From the NCBI GenBank assembly GCA_030635805.1, contig DAOVYC010000033.1:1-7178 (forward strand): a DNA stretch of 7,178 bases. Reading direction: 5' to 3'. Made by a program: the position numbers and the translations under genes. Below, in pieces: positions 1-5,718 of the stretch (the stretch's first letter is position 1; every line of letters starts with the position of its first letter). Under the pieces are notes generated by a model. That model saw only the letters and a program-made list of their open reading frames with translations, made no database searches and was not told the DNA's origin. This stretch comes from a bacterium (GTDB taxonomy: Bacteria > Patescibacteriota > Gracilibacteria > JAUYGZ01 > DAOVYC01).

Positions 1-270
1 AAGAAGTACAAAAGAATCCGGAACGATCCCTCCTCCCAACACTCGATCAAACTCGCCAACTCCAGTTATAATTCGATCATTATTTACATTTTTTCTAAGA
101 TCCAAATTGATCACTTCCTTAGCGTTTGCCTCTATCTGATCATAGGTTTTTTTATCCACCGCATCCTCCTCAAACGTATTCCACCCATTACAGCTTGGAC
201 ATTTTCCAAGCCATTTATGGCTTGTCTCTCCACAACTCGTGCAAACGTAGATCGTCTTAATTGCTACCAT
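1..270 (-). CDS. radA: RadA/Sms DNA repair protein, N-terminal part (runs off left edge)
   Basis: This is the first 90 codons of a minus-strand gene whose remainder lies beyond base 1. RadA (Sms) is a RecA-like, DnaB-like ATPase that helps process recombination intermediates and promotes branch migration during DNA repair. Seen: an N-terminal four-cysteine zinc finger with C10, C13, C24 and C27, in the family pattern CxxCG ... W.GKCPxCxxWN (W20, W30, N31). After a variable linker (about 35-65) comes the start of the ATPase core, TGVGEFDRVLGGGIVP at 69-84, which in the family immediately precedes Walker A. Walker A itself is outside the window, so ATPase integrity cannot be judged. The ATG at 270 gives the usual short lead before the first cysteine. 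It lies 14 bp after the ftsE stop, so the two are probably co-transcribed. No Shine-Dalgarno motif precedes it; the leader is A/T only apart from two G. The assignment is secure from the zinc finger plus core. Confidence 0.93.
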   Translation of the reverse strand, partial: MVAIKTIYVCTSCGETSHKWLGKCPSCNGWNTFEEDAVDKKTYDQIEANAKEVINLDLRKNVNNDRIITGVGEFDRVLGGGIVPDSFVLL

Positions 271-284
271 CTTAATTTTTAATT

Positions 285-959
285 CTAAATGTGTCCGACA
301 TGCTCCAGCACCCTCCCGTCCTTCAAATTCATAAATCTTTTCTGACGATTCTCAAAATGATGAATAATATCCTGATTATGAGTGGTTAGAAATACCGTTG
401 TTCCATTCATATTTATATCTTGTAAAAGCTTGATAATACTTTTTATGTTCTCCCGATCCAGATTTCCGGTTGGCTCATCCGCAATCAAGATAGCGGGATT
501 ATGTGCCAAGGCTCTGGCTATCGCCGCGCGCTGTTTCTCACCACCGGAAAGCTCCTTCGGAAACGAATTTTTATGATCTATCATCCCAACTTTTGCCAAC
601 ACCTCTTCCACTTTCTCATCTATCTTTCTTCTTGGCTTTTCGCACACTTCCAGTACAAAAGCTATATTTTCCCCTACGGTTTTATAAGGTAAAAGCTGAA
701 AATCCTGAAAAACTACACCCACATTTCTTCTCATCAACTGCAAAGCATCCTGCTTTAAAAGTGCTAAAGGCTGACCATCTATATACACATTTCCACTGGT
801 CGGTTCCGCTTTTCCAATTATTATCTGTGCCAGCGTTGTCTTTCCACTTCCCGAGGGACCGGTAAGTATTATAAATTCACCCTTCTCAATTTTAAAAGAA
901 ATATCTTTCAAAACTTCATGATCGTTAAATTTTTTCGAAATGTTCTGAAAAACCAGCAT
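285..959 (-). CDS. ftsE: FtsE-like cell-division ABC ATPase
   Basis: The protein has 224 residues, close to the roughly 222 usual for FtsE. FtsE is the cytoplasmic ATPase of the FtsEX complex, which couples the division machinery to cell-wall hydrolases. Seen: Walker A GPSGSGKT at 34-41, Q-loop Q85 in the FtsE-like stretch VFQDFQLLPYKTVGENIAF (83-101), signature LSGGEKQ at 137-143, Walker B ILIADE at 157-162 with catalytic E162, and switch histidine H194. All are intact. I chose the ATG at 959 because homology starts there (MLVFQNISKKF). An upstream in-frame ATG at 1028 would add 23 unlike residues and overlap gatA by 53 bases. The gene starts 16 bp after gatA and ends 14 bp before radA, so it sits inside an operon. 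Its usual membrane partner FtsX is not adjacent on either side. A LolD/MacB-type ATPase is the main alternative, since these families are close relatives, but the Q-loop region favours FtsE. Confidence 0.85.
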   Translation of the reverse strand: MLVFQNISKKFNDHEVLKDISFKIEKGEFIILTGPSGSGKTTLAQIIIGKAEPTSGNVYIDGQPLALLKQDALQLMRRNVGVVFQDFQLLPYKTVGENIAFVLEVCEKPRRKIDEKVEEVLAKVGMIDHKNSFPKELSGGEKQRAAIARALAHNPAILIADEPTGNLDRENIKSIIKLLQDINMNGTTVFLTTHNQDIIHHFENRQKRFMNLKDGRVLEHVGHI

Positions 960-975
960 ATTTAATATTTTATTT

Positions 976-2427
976 TTAAGATTTTTCAATGTGCCATCTC
1001 GTGGCACATTGATACTGATGTCCCGCATTCAAAATCTTCGCTTCCCCAAACTGCGGACCAATAATCTGTAATCCAACCGGTAACTTATTCTTATCAAACC
1101 CGCAGGGTACGCTCACTCCGCACAATCCGGCCAGAGAAGATGCTACCGTAAAAATATCAGATAAATACATCTTAAGCGGATCTTCTGAATTTTCGCCAAT
1201 GTCAAAAGCAGTGGTAGGGGAGGTGGGGGCGAGAATCAAATCCACCTCCTTAAAAGCTTTTTCAAAATCTTGTTTAATAAGTGTTCTCACTTTTTGCGCT
1301 TTCAAATAGTAGGCATCATAGTATCCGGAACTTAACGCATAAGTCCCAATCATTATTCTTCTCTTTACTTCATCACCAAAACCGTGGGACCGGTTTTTCA
1401 TATAAAAATCTTGAAGCGAATCAGCTTTCTCCGCCGCTGGTCCAAAACGTACTCCGTCGTAGCGCGACATATTCGCGCTAATCTCGGAAGGAGCTATTAT
1501 ATAGTACACCGGCACCGCATACTTGGTATGCGGTAACGAGATTTCTTTGACCCTTACTCCCATTTTTTCAAATTCCTTTACCCCTGTTCTAACAGCCTTT
1601 TCCACTTCATCACCTATTCCTTCTATAAAATATTCCTTCGGGACTCCTATTGTCATTCCTTTCAAATCTTTATTCAAATTTTTTACATAATCACCGGCTT
1701 TAACCTCCGGTGTAGTTGAGTCTTCCTTATCACGTCCGGCGATAATTTCCAAAATGTGGGCGGCATCTTCACAAGTTTTAGCCAAAGGTCCTATGGTATC
1801 AAGTGAACTTGCCATCGGCATCACTCCGCTTCTGGAAACTCGTCCATACGTTACCTTCAGCCCTGTGCAGCCGCAAAAGGATGCGGGTTGCCGGATACTC
1901 CCTCCCGTATCTGTTCCCATGGCAAAAGTACACATATTCGCACTTACCGCTACCGCTGATCCACCGGAAGAGCCTCCCGCCACCCTTTTTTTATCCCAAA
2001 GATTCTTTGTCACTCCAAAAGCAGAATTTTCCGTAGAAGCTCCCATCGTAAACTCGTCTGTATTTGTGTGTCCCACAAAGACAACTCCGGCTTCACGTAA
2101 CTTCGCAACGGAAGTCGCGTCATATGGTGGTTTAAATCCCTTCAAAATATTCGAGCACGCGGTTGTTTCCACTCCCTTCTCGCAAAAAACATCCTTCAGT
2201 CCGCAAACAACTCCCGTCAACACTCCGGCCCTCCCGTCAGAAATCTTCTCATCCGCTTCCTTCGCCTGCTCCAAAGCCGATTCTTCATTCACCGAAACAA
2301 AAGCATTCAAATCAGAATTAGCCTTCTTAATCTTCTCCAAACAGGCCTTCGTCAACTCCACACTGGAAATCTCCTTTTTCGCGAGTTTCTCATGTGCTTC
2401 TGCTAATGTTATTTCGCTAATACTCAT
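976..2427 (-). CDS. gatA: Glu-tRNA(Gln)/Asp-tRNA(Asn) amidotransferase subunit A
   Basis: The protein has 483 residues, full length for GatA (about 485). It is the glutaminase subunit of the cytoplasmic GatCAB complex: it releases ammonia from glutamine, which GatB uses to convert mischarged Glu-tRNA(Gln) or Asp-tRNA(Asn) to the correct aminoacyl-tRNA. Seen: the amidase-signature catalytic triad K78 (GLKDVF), cis-serine S153 (GGSSGGS) and nucleophile S177 (GTDTGGSIRQPA), with the family spacing of 24 between the two serines. Further GatA-specific blocks are NTDEFTMGASTENSAFG (122-138), GDEVKRRIMIGTYALSSGYY (the stretch just before the YLKAQKVR block) and the C-terminal LPVGLQIIG ... ATRWH. 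No catalytic residue is missing. The ATG at 2427 gives the normal N-terminus. It lies 102 bp downstream of gatC and 16 bp upstream of ftsE, consistent with one transcript. gatB is not in the window. Presence implies an indirect route to Gln-tRNA and/or Asn-tRNA in this organism. Confidence 0.97.
   Translation of the reverse strand: MSISEITLAEAHEKLAKKEISSVELTKACLEKIKKANSDLNAFVSVNEESALEQAKEADEKISDGRAGVLTGVVCGLKDVFCEKGVETTACSNILKGFKPPYDATSVAKLREAGVVFVGHTNTDEFTMGASTENSAFGVTKNLWDKKRVAGGSSGGSAVAVSANMCTFAMGTDTGGSIRQPASFCGCTGLKVTYGRVSRSGVMPMASSLDTIGPLAKTCEDAAHILEIIAGRDKEDSTTPEVKAGDYVKNLNKDLKGMTIGVPKEYFIEGIGDEVEKAVRTGVKEFEKMGVRVKEISLPHTKYAVPVYYIIAPSEISANMSRYDGVRFGPAAEKADSLQDFYMKNRSHGFGDEVKRRIMIGTYALSSGYYDAYYLKAQKVRTLIKQDFEKAFKEVDLILAPTSPTTAFDIGENSEDPLKMYLSDIFTVASSLAGLCGVSVPCGFDKNKLPVGLQIIGPQFGEAKILNAGHQYQCATRWHIEKS
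986..1012 (-). other. Perfect 11-bp dyad at the 3' end of gatA
   Basis: TCAATGTGCCA (986-996) and TGGCACATTGA (1002-1012) are perfect reverse complements separated by a 5-base loop. The dyad lies within the last codons of gatA (…QCATRWHIE…), about 27 bases upstream of the ftsE start codon. It is not followed by a T run on either strand, so it does not look like an intrinsic terminator. It could be an mRNA hairpin between gatA and ftsE, or a product of codon choice, since the protein residues here are ordinary for GatA. Function is unknown. Confidence 0.4.
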
Positions 2428-2430
2428 ATT

Positions 2431-2526
2431 AAGCTGTAAGCTAGTAAGCAGTAAGAATTAAGCTCTAGTAAGTCAGAATTCATAGTTGCTGGAGCTTATC
2501 GCTTACCAGCTTACTGCTTACTGCTT
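2431..2526. repeat. Long imperfect palindrome of GTAAGC-type repeats between gatC and gatA
   Basis: Almost the whole gatC-gatA gap is one imperfect inverted repeat. The left arm carries GTAAGCTAGTAAGCAGTAAG (2436-2455). The right arm (2495-2514) is its reverse complement at 17 of 20 positions, and copies of the same 7-8 bp unit (GCTTACY on this strand) continue to 2526. Nested inside, TAAGCTC (2459-2465) pairs perfectly with GAGCTTA (2492-2498). In the minus-strand transcript I can pair about 29 bases per side in short blocks (AAGC, GTAAGC twice, GTAAG, TAAGCTC), interrupted by small bulges. The 3' arm ends three bases before the gatA start codon, so the structure could affect gatA translation or gatC/gatA ratio. 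I see no target-site duplication and no T run after it. Confidence 0.75.
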
Positions 2527-2529
2527 GTT

Positions 2530-2817
2530 TTAAGTAAAACTAGAATGTACTCGAATCTGTCCTCTAACTTTCGGTAAATCTGAACAATCCAAAAGCTCCT
2601 TCGAATGAGGACAGTTCACTTCATCATCACCTTCCGTCACATTGGTCAATCCCGTCACTTGTGAAGTTGGCTCCGTTCCCTCCGTATCCACCTCGTTCAA
2701 AATATCAATATATTCCAAAATACTACTCAACTGGCCAGCAAACTTCTTCACTTCTCCTTCATTTAAATCAAGCTTTGCTAGCTTGGCGATATGTTTTACT
2801 TGTTCTTCAGAAAGCAT
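2530..2817 (-). CDS. gatC: Glu-tRNA(Gln)/Asp-tRNA(Asn) amidotransferase subunit C
   Basis: The protein has 95 residues, the usual length for GatC. GatC is the small belt-like subunit that wraps around GatA and GatB and stabilises the amidotransferase; it has no catalytic residues of its own. Seen: the family N-terminus, with helix EEQVKHIAKLAKLDL at 4-18, then the helix ending in QLSSILEYIDILNEVDTEG (29-47), then the extended segment EPTSQVTGLTNVTEGDDEV (49-67) and the C-terminal strand GQIRVHSSF. It is followed by gatA on the same strand, which supports the call. The ATG at 2817 is the natural start; its upstream 15 bases are only A and T, without a Shine-Dalgarno motif. GGAAAAA repeats occur further up in the leader (positions 2845-2879 on the other strand), but they lie too far away to act as a ribosome-binding site. 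Confidence 0.95.
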   Translation of the reverse strand: MLSEEQVKHIAKLAKLDLNEGEVKKFAGQLSSILEYIDILNEVDTEGTEPTSQVTGLTNVTEGDDEVNCPHSKELLDCSDLPKVRGQIRVHSSFT

Positions 2818-2844
2818 TTTATTTATTTAAAATAAAAAATGATT

Positions 2845-2879
2845 TTTTTCCTTTTTCCTTTTCACTTTTTCCTTTTTTT
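2845..2879. repeat. 7-bp tandem repeat TTTTTCC, about five units
   Basis: Five consecutive 7-base units read TTTTTCC, TTTTTCC, TTTTCAC, TTTTTCC and TTTTTTT. In the gatC transcript this would be a GGAAAAA-rich leader, if transcription starts upstream at about 2880 or beyond. It may simply be a low-complexity tract, but the 7-base phase is kept across the degenerate unit. Confidence 0.6.
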
Positions 2880-2887
2880 ACGAACGT

Positions 2888-2917
2888 AGTATACTTCAAT
2901 AAATAAAATTTTGTAAT
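2888..2917 (-). promoter_or_regulatory. Candidate sigma70-type promoter for the gatC operon
   Basis: On the minus strand, ATTACA (2912-2917; 4 of 6 to the -35 consensus) is followed after 18 bases by TATACT (2888-2893; 5 of 6 to the -10 consensus). Transcription would start near 2880 and give gatC a leader of about 60 bases. The -10 lies in the self-complementary octamer AGTATACT (2888-2895), so the plus strand also reads TATACT at 2890-2895. The -35 falls within the 8-bp repeat array. This is a motif match by eye only, in AT-rich DNA where such matches are frequent. Confidence 0.35.
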
Positions 2918-2950
2918 CTTGTAATCTTATAATCTTGTAATCTTGTAATT
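2911..2950. repeat. 8-bp tandem repeat TTGTAATC, five units
   Basis: Five contiguous 8-base units fill 40 bases: TTGTAATC, TTGTAATC, TTATAATC, TTGTAATC, TTGTAATT. Three are identical and two have single changes. The array ends three bases before the start codon of the small membrane protein, so it forms that gene's immediate upstream region. The changed third unit creates a perfect TATAAT at 2928-2933. Confidence 0.9.
2928..2933 (+). promoter_or_regulatory. Perfect -10 hexamer TATAAT inside the repeat array
   Basis: TATAAT arises from one G-to-A difference in the third unit of the 8-bp array. Used as a -10 it would start transcription near 2940 and give a leader of only about 14 bases before the ATG at 2954. 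No good -35 lies 16-18 bases upstream (AAAATT at 2905-2910), so the promoter call is weak. The TATACT at 2890-2895 is an alternative for the same direction. Confidence 0.3.
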
Positions 2951-2953
2951 AAG

Positions 2954-3247
2954 ATGTCTCTTCTCTCCAAAATCTCCTTCATCTTCTTCACCCTTTCCGG
3001 TGCCATATTTTTCACCGGTAGCTTTCTCGTTTTCAAAGGATCTACATCCTATTATGCCTTTTTAGTCAACAATATCTTTGATCTCCCTTTCTTTGTCTTT
3101 GGCATAATTTTTCTCTTTTCCCGCCTCCACGATCTCCTCAGGAAATATAAAAAAAATTCATACTTATTAAATTTCTTGCTTGCATTTTTCGCAACTTTAT
3201 CTATCGTGGCACTGATCTATCTCAATATTGGGGTTGCTGACATGTAG
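2954..3247 (+). CDS. Small three-helix membrane protein of unknown function
   Basis: I do not recognise this 97-residue protein. It is strongly hydrophobic, with three likely membrane helices at about 5-27, 36-56 and 70-91, rich in Phe, Leu and Ile. The loop between helices 2 and 3 (57-69) carries R57, R63, K64, K66 and K67. By the positive-inside rule it is cytoplasmic, which puts the N-terminus inside and the C-terminus outside. There is no signal-peptidase site and no cysteine. The ATG at 2954 directly follows the 8-bp repeat array and has no Shine-Dalgarno motif. The gene lies 53 bp upstream of topA on the same strand and may share its transcript, though that need not mean shared function. 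It is probably real: the frame is open, composition fits a membrane protein, and it fills an otherwise empty stretch. Similar small proteins are often annotated only as hypothetical membrane proteins. Confidence 0.75.
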   Translation: MSLLSKISFIFFTLSGAIFFTGSFLVFKGSTSYYAFLVNNIFDLPFFVFGIIFLFSRLHDLLRKYKKNSYLLNFLLAFFATLSIVALIYLNIGVADM

Positions 3248-3269
3248 TTTTTCCAGAATTTTCCCTACA

Positions 3270-3289
3270 AGCTACCAGCTACCAGCTAC
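3270..3289. repeat. 7-bp tandem repeat AGCTACC upstream of topA
   Basis: Two exact units AGCTACC (3270-3276, 3277-3283) are followed by a third partial unit AGCTAC (3284-3289). The array lies 11 bases before the topA start codon. The unit resembles the GCTTACC/GCTTACT units of the gatC-gatA palindrome, differing mainly by one T. The rest of the 53-base gap holds nothing else I can identify. Confidence 0.65.
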
Positions 3290-3300
3290 AACCTAAAATT

Positions 3301-5700
3301 ATGACAAAAAATTTAGTAATAGTGGAGTCTCCAGCAAAAGCTAAAACTATTCAAAAATTTCTTGGAAAAGATTACACAATAAAGGCTTCTATGGGTCATG
3401 TTCGTGATCTTCCTGATAAAAAAGATACTCTCACCGCCACCCAAAAAAAACTTTCTTATGTCAAGCTTGGTATAGATGTAGAACACGACTTCAAACCACT
3501 CTACGTTATTAAATCAGACAAAAAGAAAGTTATTTCAGAACTCAAAAAAGAGCTCGACGATGACACTGTCGTTTGGATCGCAACTGATGAAGACCGCGAA
3601 GGGGAAGCCATCGGCTGGCATCTTGTTCAGGCCCTCAAACTTACCAATAAGCCCATCAAGCGTATTGTTTTTCACGAAATTACAAAAACGGCAATCACTA
3701 ATGCCCTGGAGAATCCCAGGGAAATAAACAAAGCCTTAGTTGATGCTCAACAGGCCAGGCGTGTCCTCGACCGTCTTGTAGGTTTCGAACTTTCTCCCTT
3801 ATTATGGAAAAAGGTTCGTTACGGTTTATCCGCCGGTCGGGTTCAAAGTGTGGCTGTTCGTCTCGTTGTCGAACGCGAACGTCTTATTCAGAATTTCGAT
3901 CCAGAAGAATTCTGGAAAATTAAAGCTCATTTTACAGATCCCACACTTGAGGCGGATCTTGTAAAAATTGAAGGTAAAAAAATTGACAATAAGCAATTCA
4001 AAATAGAAAACGGTGAACAGGCTACAGCCATTGTTGAAGCACTCAAAAAAACCACCTATCGGGTTTCCAATATCGAAAAAAAGGAGGTCAAAAGCCATCC
4101 GGCCGCTCCGTTTATCACCTCCACTCTTCAGCAGGAAGCATCCGGCAAGCTCGGATTTTCCGTAAAACAAACCATGATGATCGCCCAGCAACTTTACGAA
4201 GGGAATTTCAAAAAAATTCCCCAGGTGGACGGCGGTCTCATAACTTACATGAGAACCGATTCCGTGAATCTGGCCGATGTCGCCCTGCAAGCCGCTCGTG
4301 AGGTAGTGATCGAAGAATACGGTCCCGGTTTTGCTCTGGATGCTCCTCGTAAATACAAGACTAAATCCAAAGGAGCCCAAGAAGCCCACGAAGCTATTCG
4401 TCCCACCAATCTTAATGTTCGTCCGATTGACGTGAAAGCTTATCTGGATCCCAAGCTTTACAAACTCTACAACATCATCTGGCAACGCACTATTGCCTGC
4501 CAAATGAAAGAGGCTCTGCTCGAAAATACGGTTATCGAAATCGACGCCAAAACCGTCAATGGCGAAGAAAAAACTTACACTTTCGGAGCCGAAGGTAAAG
4601 TCATCAAATTTCCCGGATACATGAAAGTTTACAGCGAAGGTACGGACGATCCTGAAGGAGCTCTCGCTTCCAAAGAATGCATTCTTCCCGATGTGCATAA
4701 AAATCAACAACTTCATTTCAAGGAACTTACTTCAGAACAGTGTTTTACCAAACCACCTGCTCGCTTTACAGAAGCGAGCCTGGTCAAGAAACTGGAGTCA
4801 GAAGGTATCGGTCGACCGTCTACTTACGCTCCGACTATTTCCACTATTCAATCTCGCGGTTACATTGAAAAAATCGAGAAAAAACTTCACGCTACCGATC
4901 TCGCTCTTGTTGTCACCGACTTCTTGGTTAAACATTTTCAAGACATCATGGAATACAAGTTCACTGCCAAAGTTGAGGAAGATCTGGACAAAATTGCCGA
5001 CGGAGAAGATCAATGGGTACCCATGATCAAAAAATTCTATACAGAATTTCATGGTGAAATAGAGAAAAAAGCCGATGAGGTGAAAAAGGGTGATATCGAA
5101 AAAGAACGTCTCCTTGGTGAAGATCCGGAAACGGGTAAAAAAGTCCTCGTCTTACGCGGACGGTTTGGACCTTTCGTCCAGCTTGGACAATTTACCGCAG
5201 AAGAACTCAAAGACAAAGAGCTTAAACCCAAACGTTCTTCGCTTCTCAAAAACATGCTTTTCGAAACCATTACTCTTGAAGAAGGACTCAAGCTTCTCGC
5301 CCTTCCGCGAGAACTCGGCCAGACCGAAGAAGGGGATGAGGTTGTCGTGAAAAGAGGTCCTTACGGAGCCTATCTGAAAGTCGGCACCGTCAACGTTTCT
5401 CTCCCCGACGAATTCGATCCTTATCTCGTTACTCTCGAACAAGTAAGACAAGTCATCATTGATGAAAAGGAGAAGAAAAAGAAACAGGCCGAGCCTCTCA
5501 AGGAACTCGGCAAAGATCCCAACAGTAAATCTCCAATTCTCATCAAAGAGGGAAAATTTGGTCCCTACCTCACCGATGGCACTACCAACGTTTCCATCAA
5601 AAAAAATCAGGATCCTCAAACAATCACTCACGACGAAGCAGTAGAATTACTGGAAAAAAAGAGGAAAGCACCCAAGAGGGGATGGGGGAGGAAAAGCTAG
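3301..5700 (+). CDS. topA: DNA topoisomerase I (type IA), zinc-finger-free form
   Basis: The protein has 799 residues and appears complete. It relaxes negative supercoils by cutting one DNA strand through a 5'-phosphotyrosine link and passing the other through. Seen: the Toprim domain (about 3-120) with E9 in VESPAKA and the metal-binding D96, D98 and E100 in TDEDREGE; the conserved AGRVQSVAVRLVVERE (178-193); the active-site tyrosine Y316 in TYMRTDS, followed by R318; HEAIRPT (363-369); and EGIGRPSTYA (501-510). The C-terminus has no four-cysteine zinc fingers like those of E. coli TopA (865 residues). Instead it has three short repeats of the topoisomerase C-terminal repeat type, with cores at about 613-629 (RFGPFVQLG), 680-701 (GPYGAYLKVG) and 744-768 (KFGPYLTDG), then a basic tail (KKRKAPKRGWGRKS). 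Its own promoter is unclear; it may be read with the small membrane gene 53 bp upstream. No Shine-Dalgarno motif precedes the ATG. Confidence 0.97.
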   Translation: MTKNLVIVESPAKAKTIQKFLGKDYTIKASMGHVRDLPDKKDTLTATQKKLSYVKLGIDVEHDFKPLYVIKSDKKKVISELKKELDDDTVVWIATDEDREGEAIGWHLVQALKLTNKPIKRIVFHEITKTAITNALENPREINKALVDAQQARRVLDRLVGFELSPLLWKKVRYGLSAGRVQSVAVRLVVERERLIQNFDPEEFWKIKAHFTDPTLEADLVKIEGKKIDNKQFKIENGEQATAIVEALKKTTYRVSNIEKKEVKSHPAAPFITSTLQQEASGKLGFSVKQTMMIAQQLYEGNFKKIPQVDGGLITYMRTDSVNLADVALQAAREVVIEEYGPGFALDAPRKYKTKSKGAQEAHEAIRPTNLNVRPIDVKAYLDPKLYKLYNIIWQRTIACQMKEALLENTVIEIDAKTVNGEEKTYTFGAEGKVIKFPGYMKVYSEGTDDPEGALASKECILPDVHKNQQLHFKELTSEQCFTKPPARFTEASLVKKLESEGIGRPSTYAPTISTIQSRGYIEKIEKKLHATDLALVVTDFLVKHFQDIMEYKFTAKVEEDLDKIADGEDQWVPMIKKFYTEFHGEIEKKADEVKKGDIEKERLLGEDPETGKKVLVLRGRFGPFVQLGQFTAEELKDKELKPKRSSLLKNMLFETITLEEGLKLLALPRELGQTEEGDEVVVKRGPYGAYLKVGTVNVSLPDEFDPYLVTLEQVRQVIIDEKEKKKKQAEPLKELGKDPNSKSPILIKEGKFGPYLTDGTTNVSIKKNQDPQTITHDEAVELLEKKRKAPKRGWGRKS

Positions 5701-5712
5701 AAGTCTTTTCCT
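5689..5712 (+). terminator. Possible weak terminator hairpin between topA and the convergent gene
   Basis: AGGAAAAG (5689-5696) and CTTTTCCT (5705-5712) are perfect reverse complements with an 8-base loop that includes the topA stop codon. The following bases on the plus strand are T-rich but broken (AATTCTTTATTCC), so this is at best a weak intrinsic terminator for topA. The two genes are only 18 bp apart, leaving room for little else. The minus-strand side has no T run after the stem. Confidence 0.3.
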
Positions 5713-5718
5713 AATTCT

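Noticed and set aside
962..989. Internal promoter for ftsE (TTGAAA at 984-989, TATTAA at 962-967)
   Set aside because: Transcription would begin inside ftsE, past its ATG at 959. The -10 match is poor and the region is simply AT-rich.
957..1028. Longer ftsE start at the ATG at 1028
   Set aside because: It adds 23 residues unlike any FtsE N-terminus and overlaps the conserved end of gatA by 53 bases. The ATG at 959 matches the family start.
1754..2461. 235-codon open frame on the plus strand
   Set aside because: It is antisense to the conserved catalytic part of gatA and is explained by gatA codon use.
2431..2526. Insertion sequence remnant or MITE
   Set aside because: The arms are inverted repeats, but I see no target-site duplication, no transposase fragment and no second copy in this window. 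A mobile origin remains possible but is unsupported here.
2431..2950. CRISPR array
   Set aside because: The repeats are 7-8 bp and contiguous. There are no 25-40 bp repeats separated by unique spacers, and no cas genes.
3704..3721. CCCTGG/CCAGGG hairpin inside topA
   Set aside because: A 6-bp dyad within a conserved coding region is expected by chance and has no T run after it.
3826..4716. 296-codon open frame on the minus strand
   Set aside because: It lies entirely inside topA, whose motifs are intact across this span. The predicted protein has no recognisable features, so it is an antisense shadow.
5152..5631. 159-codon open frame on the minus strand
   Set aside because: It is antisense to the topA C-terminal repeats and has no independent support.
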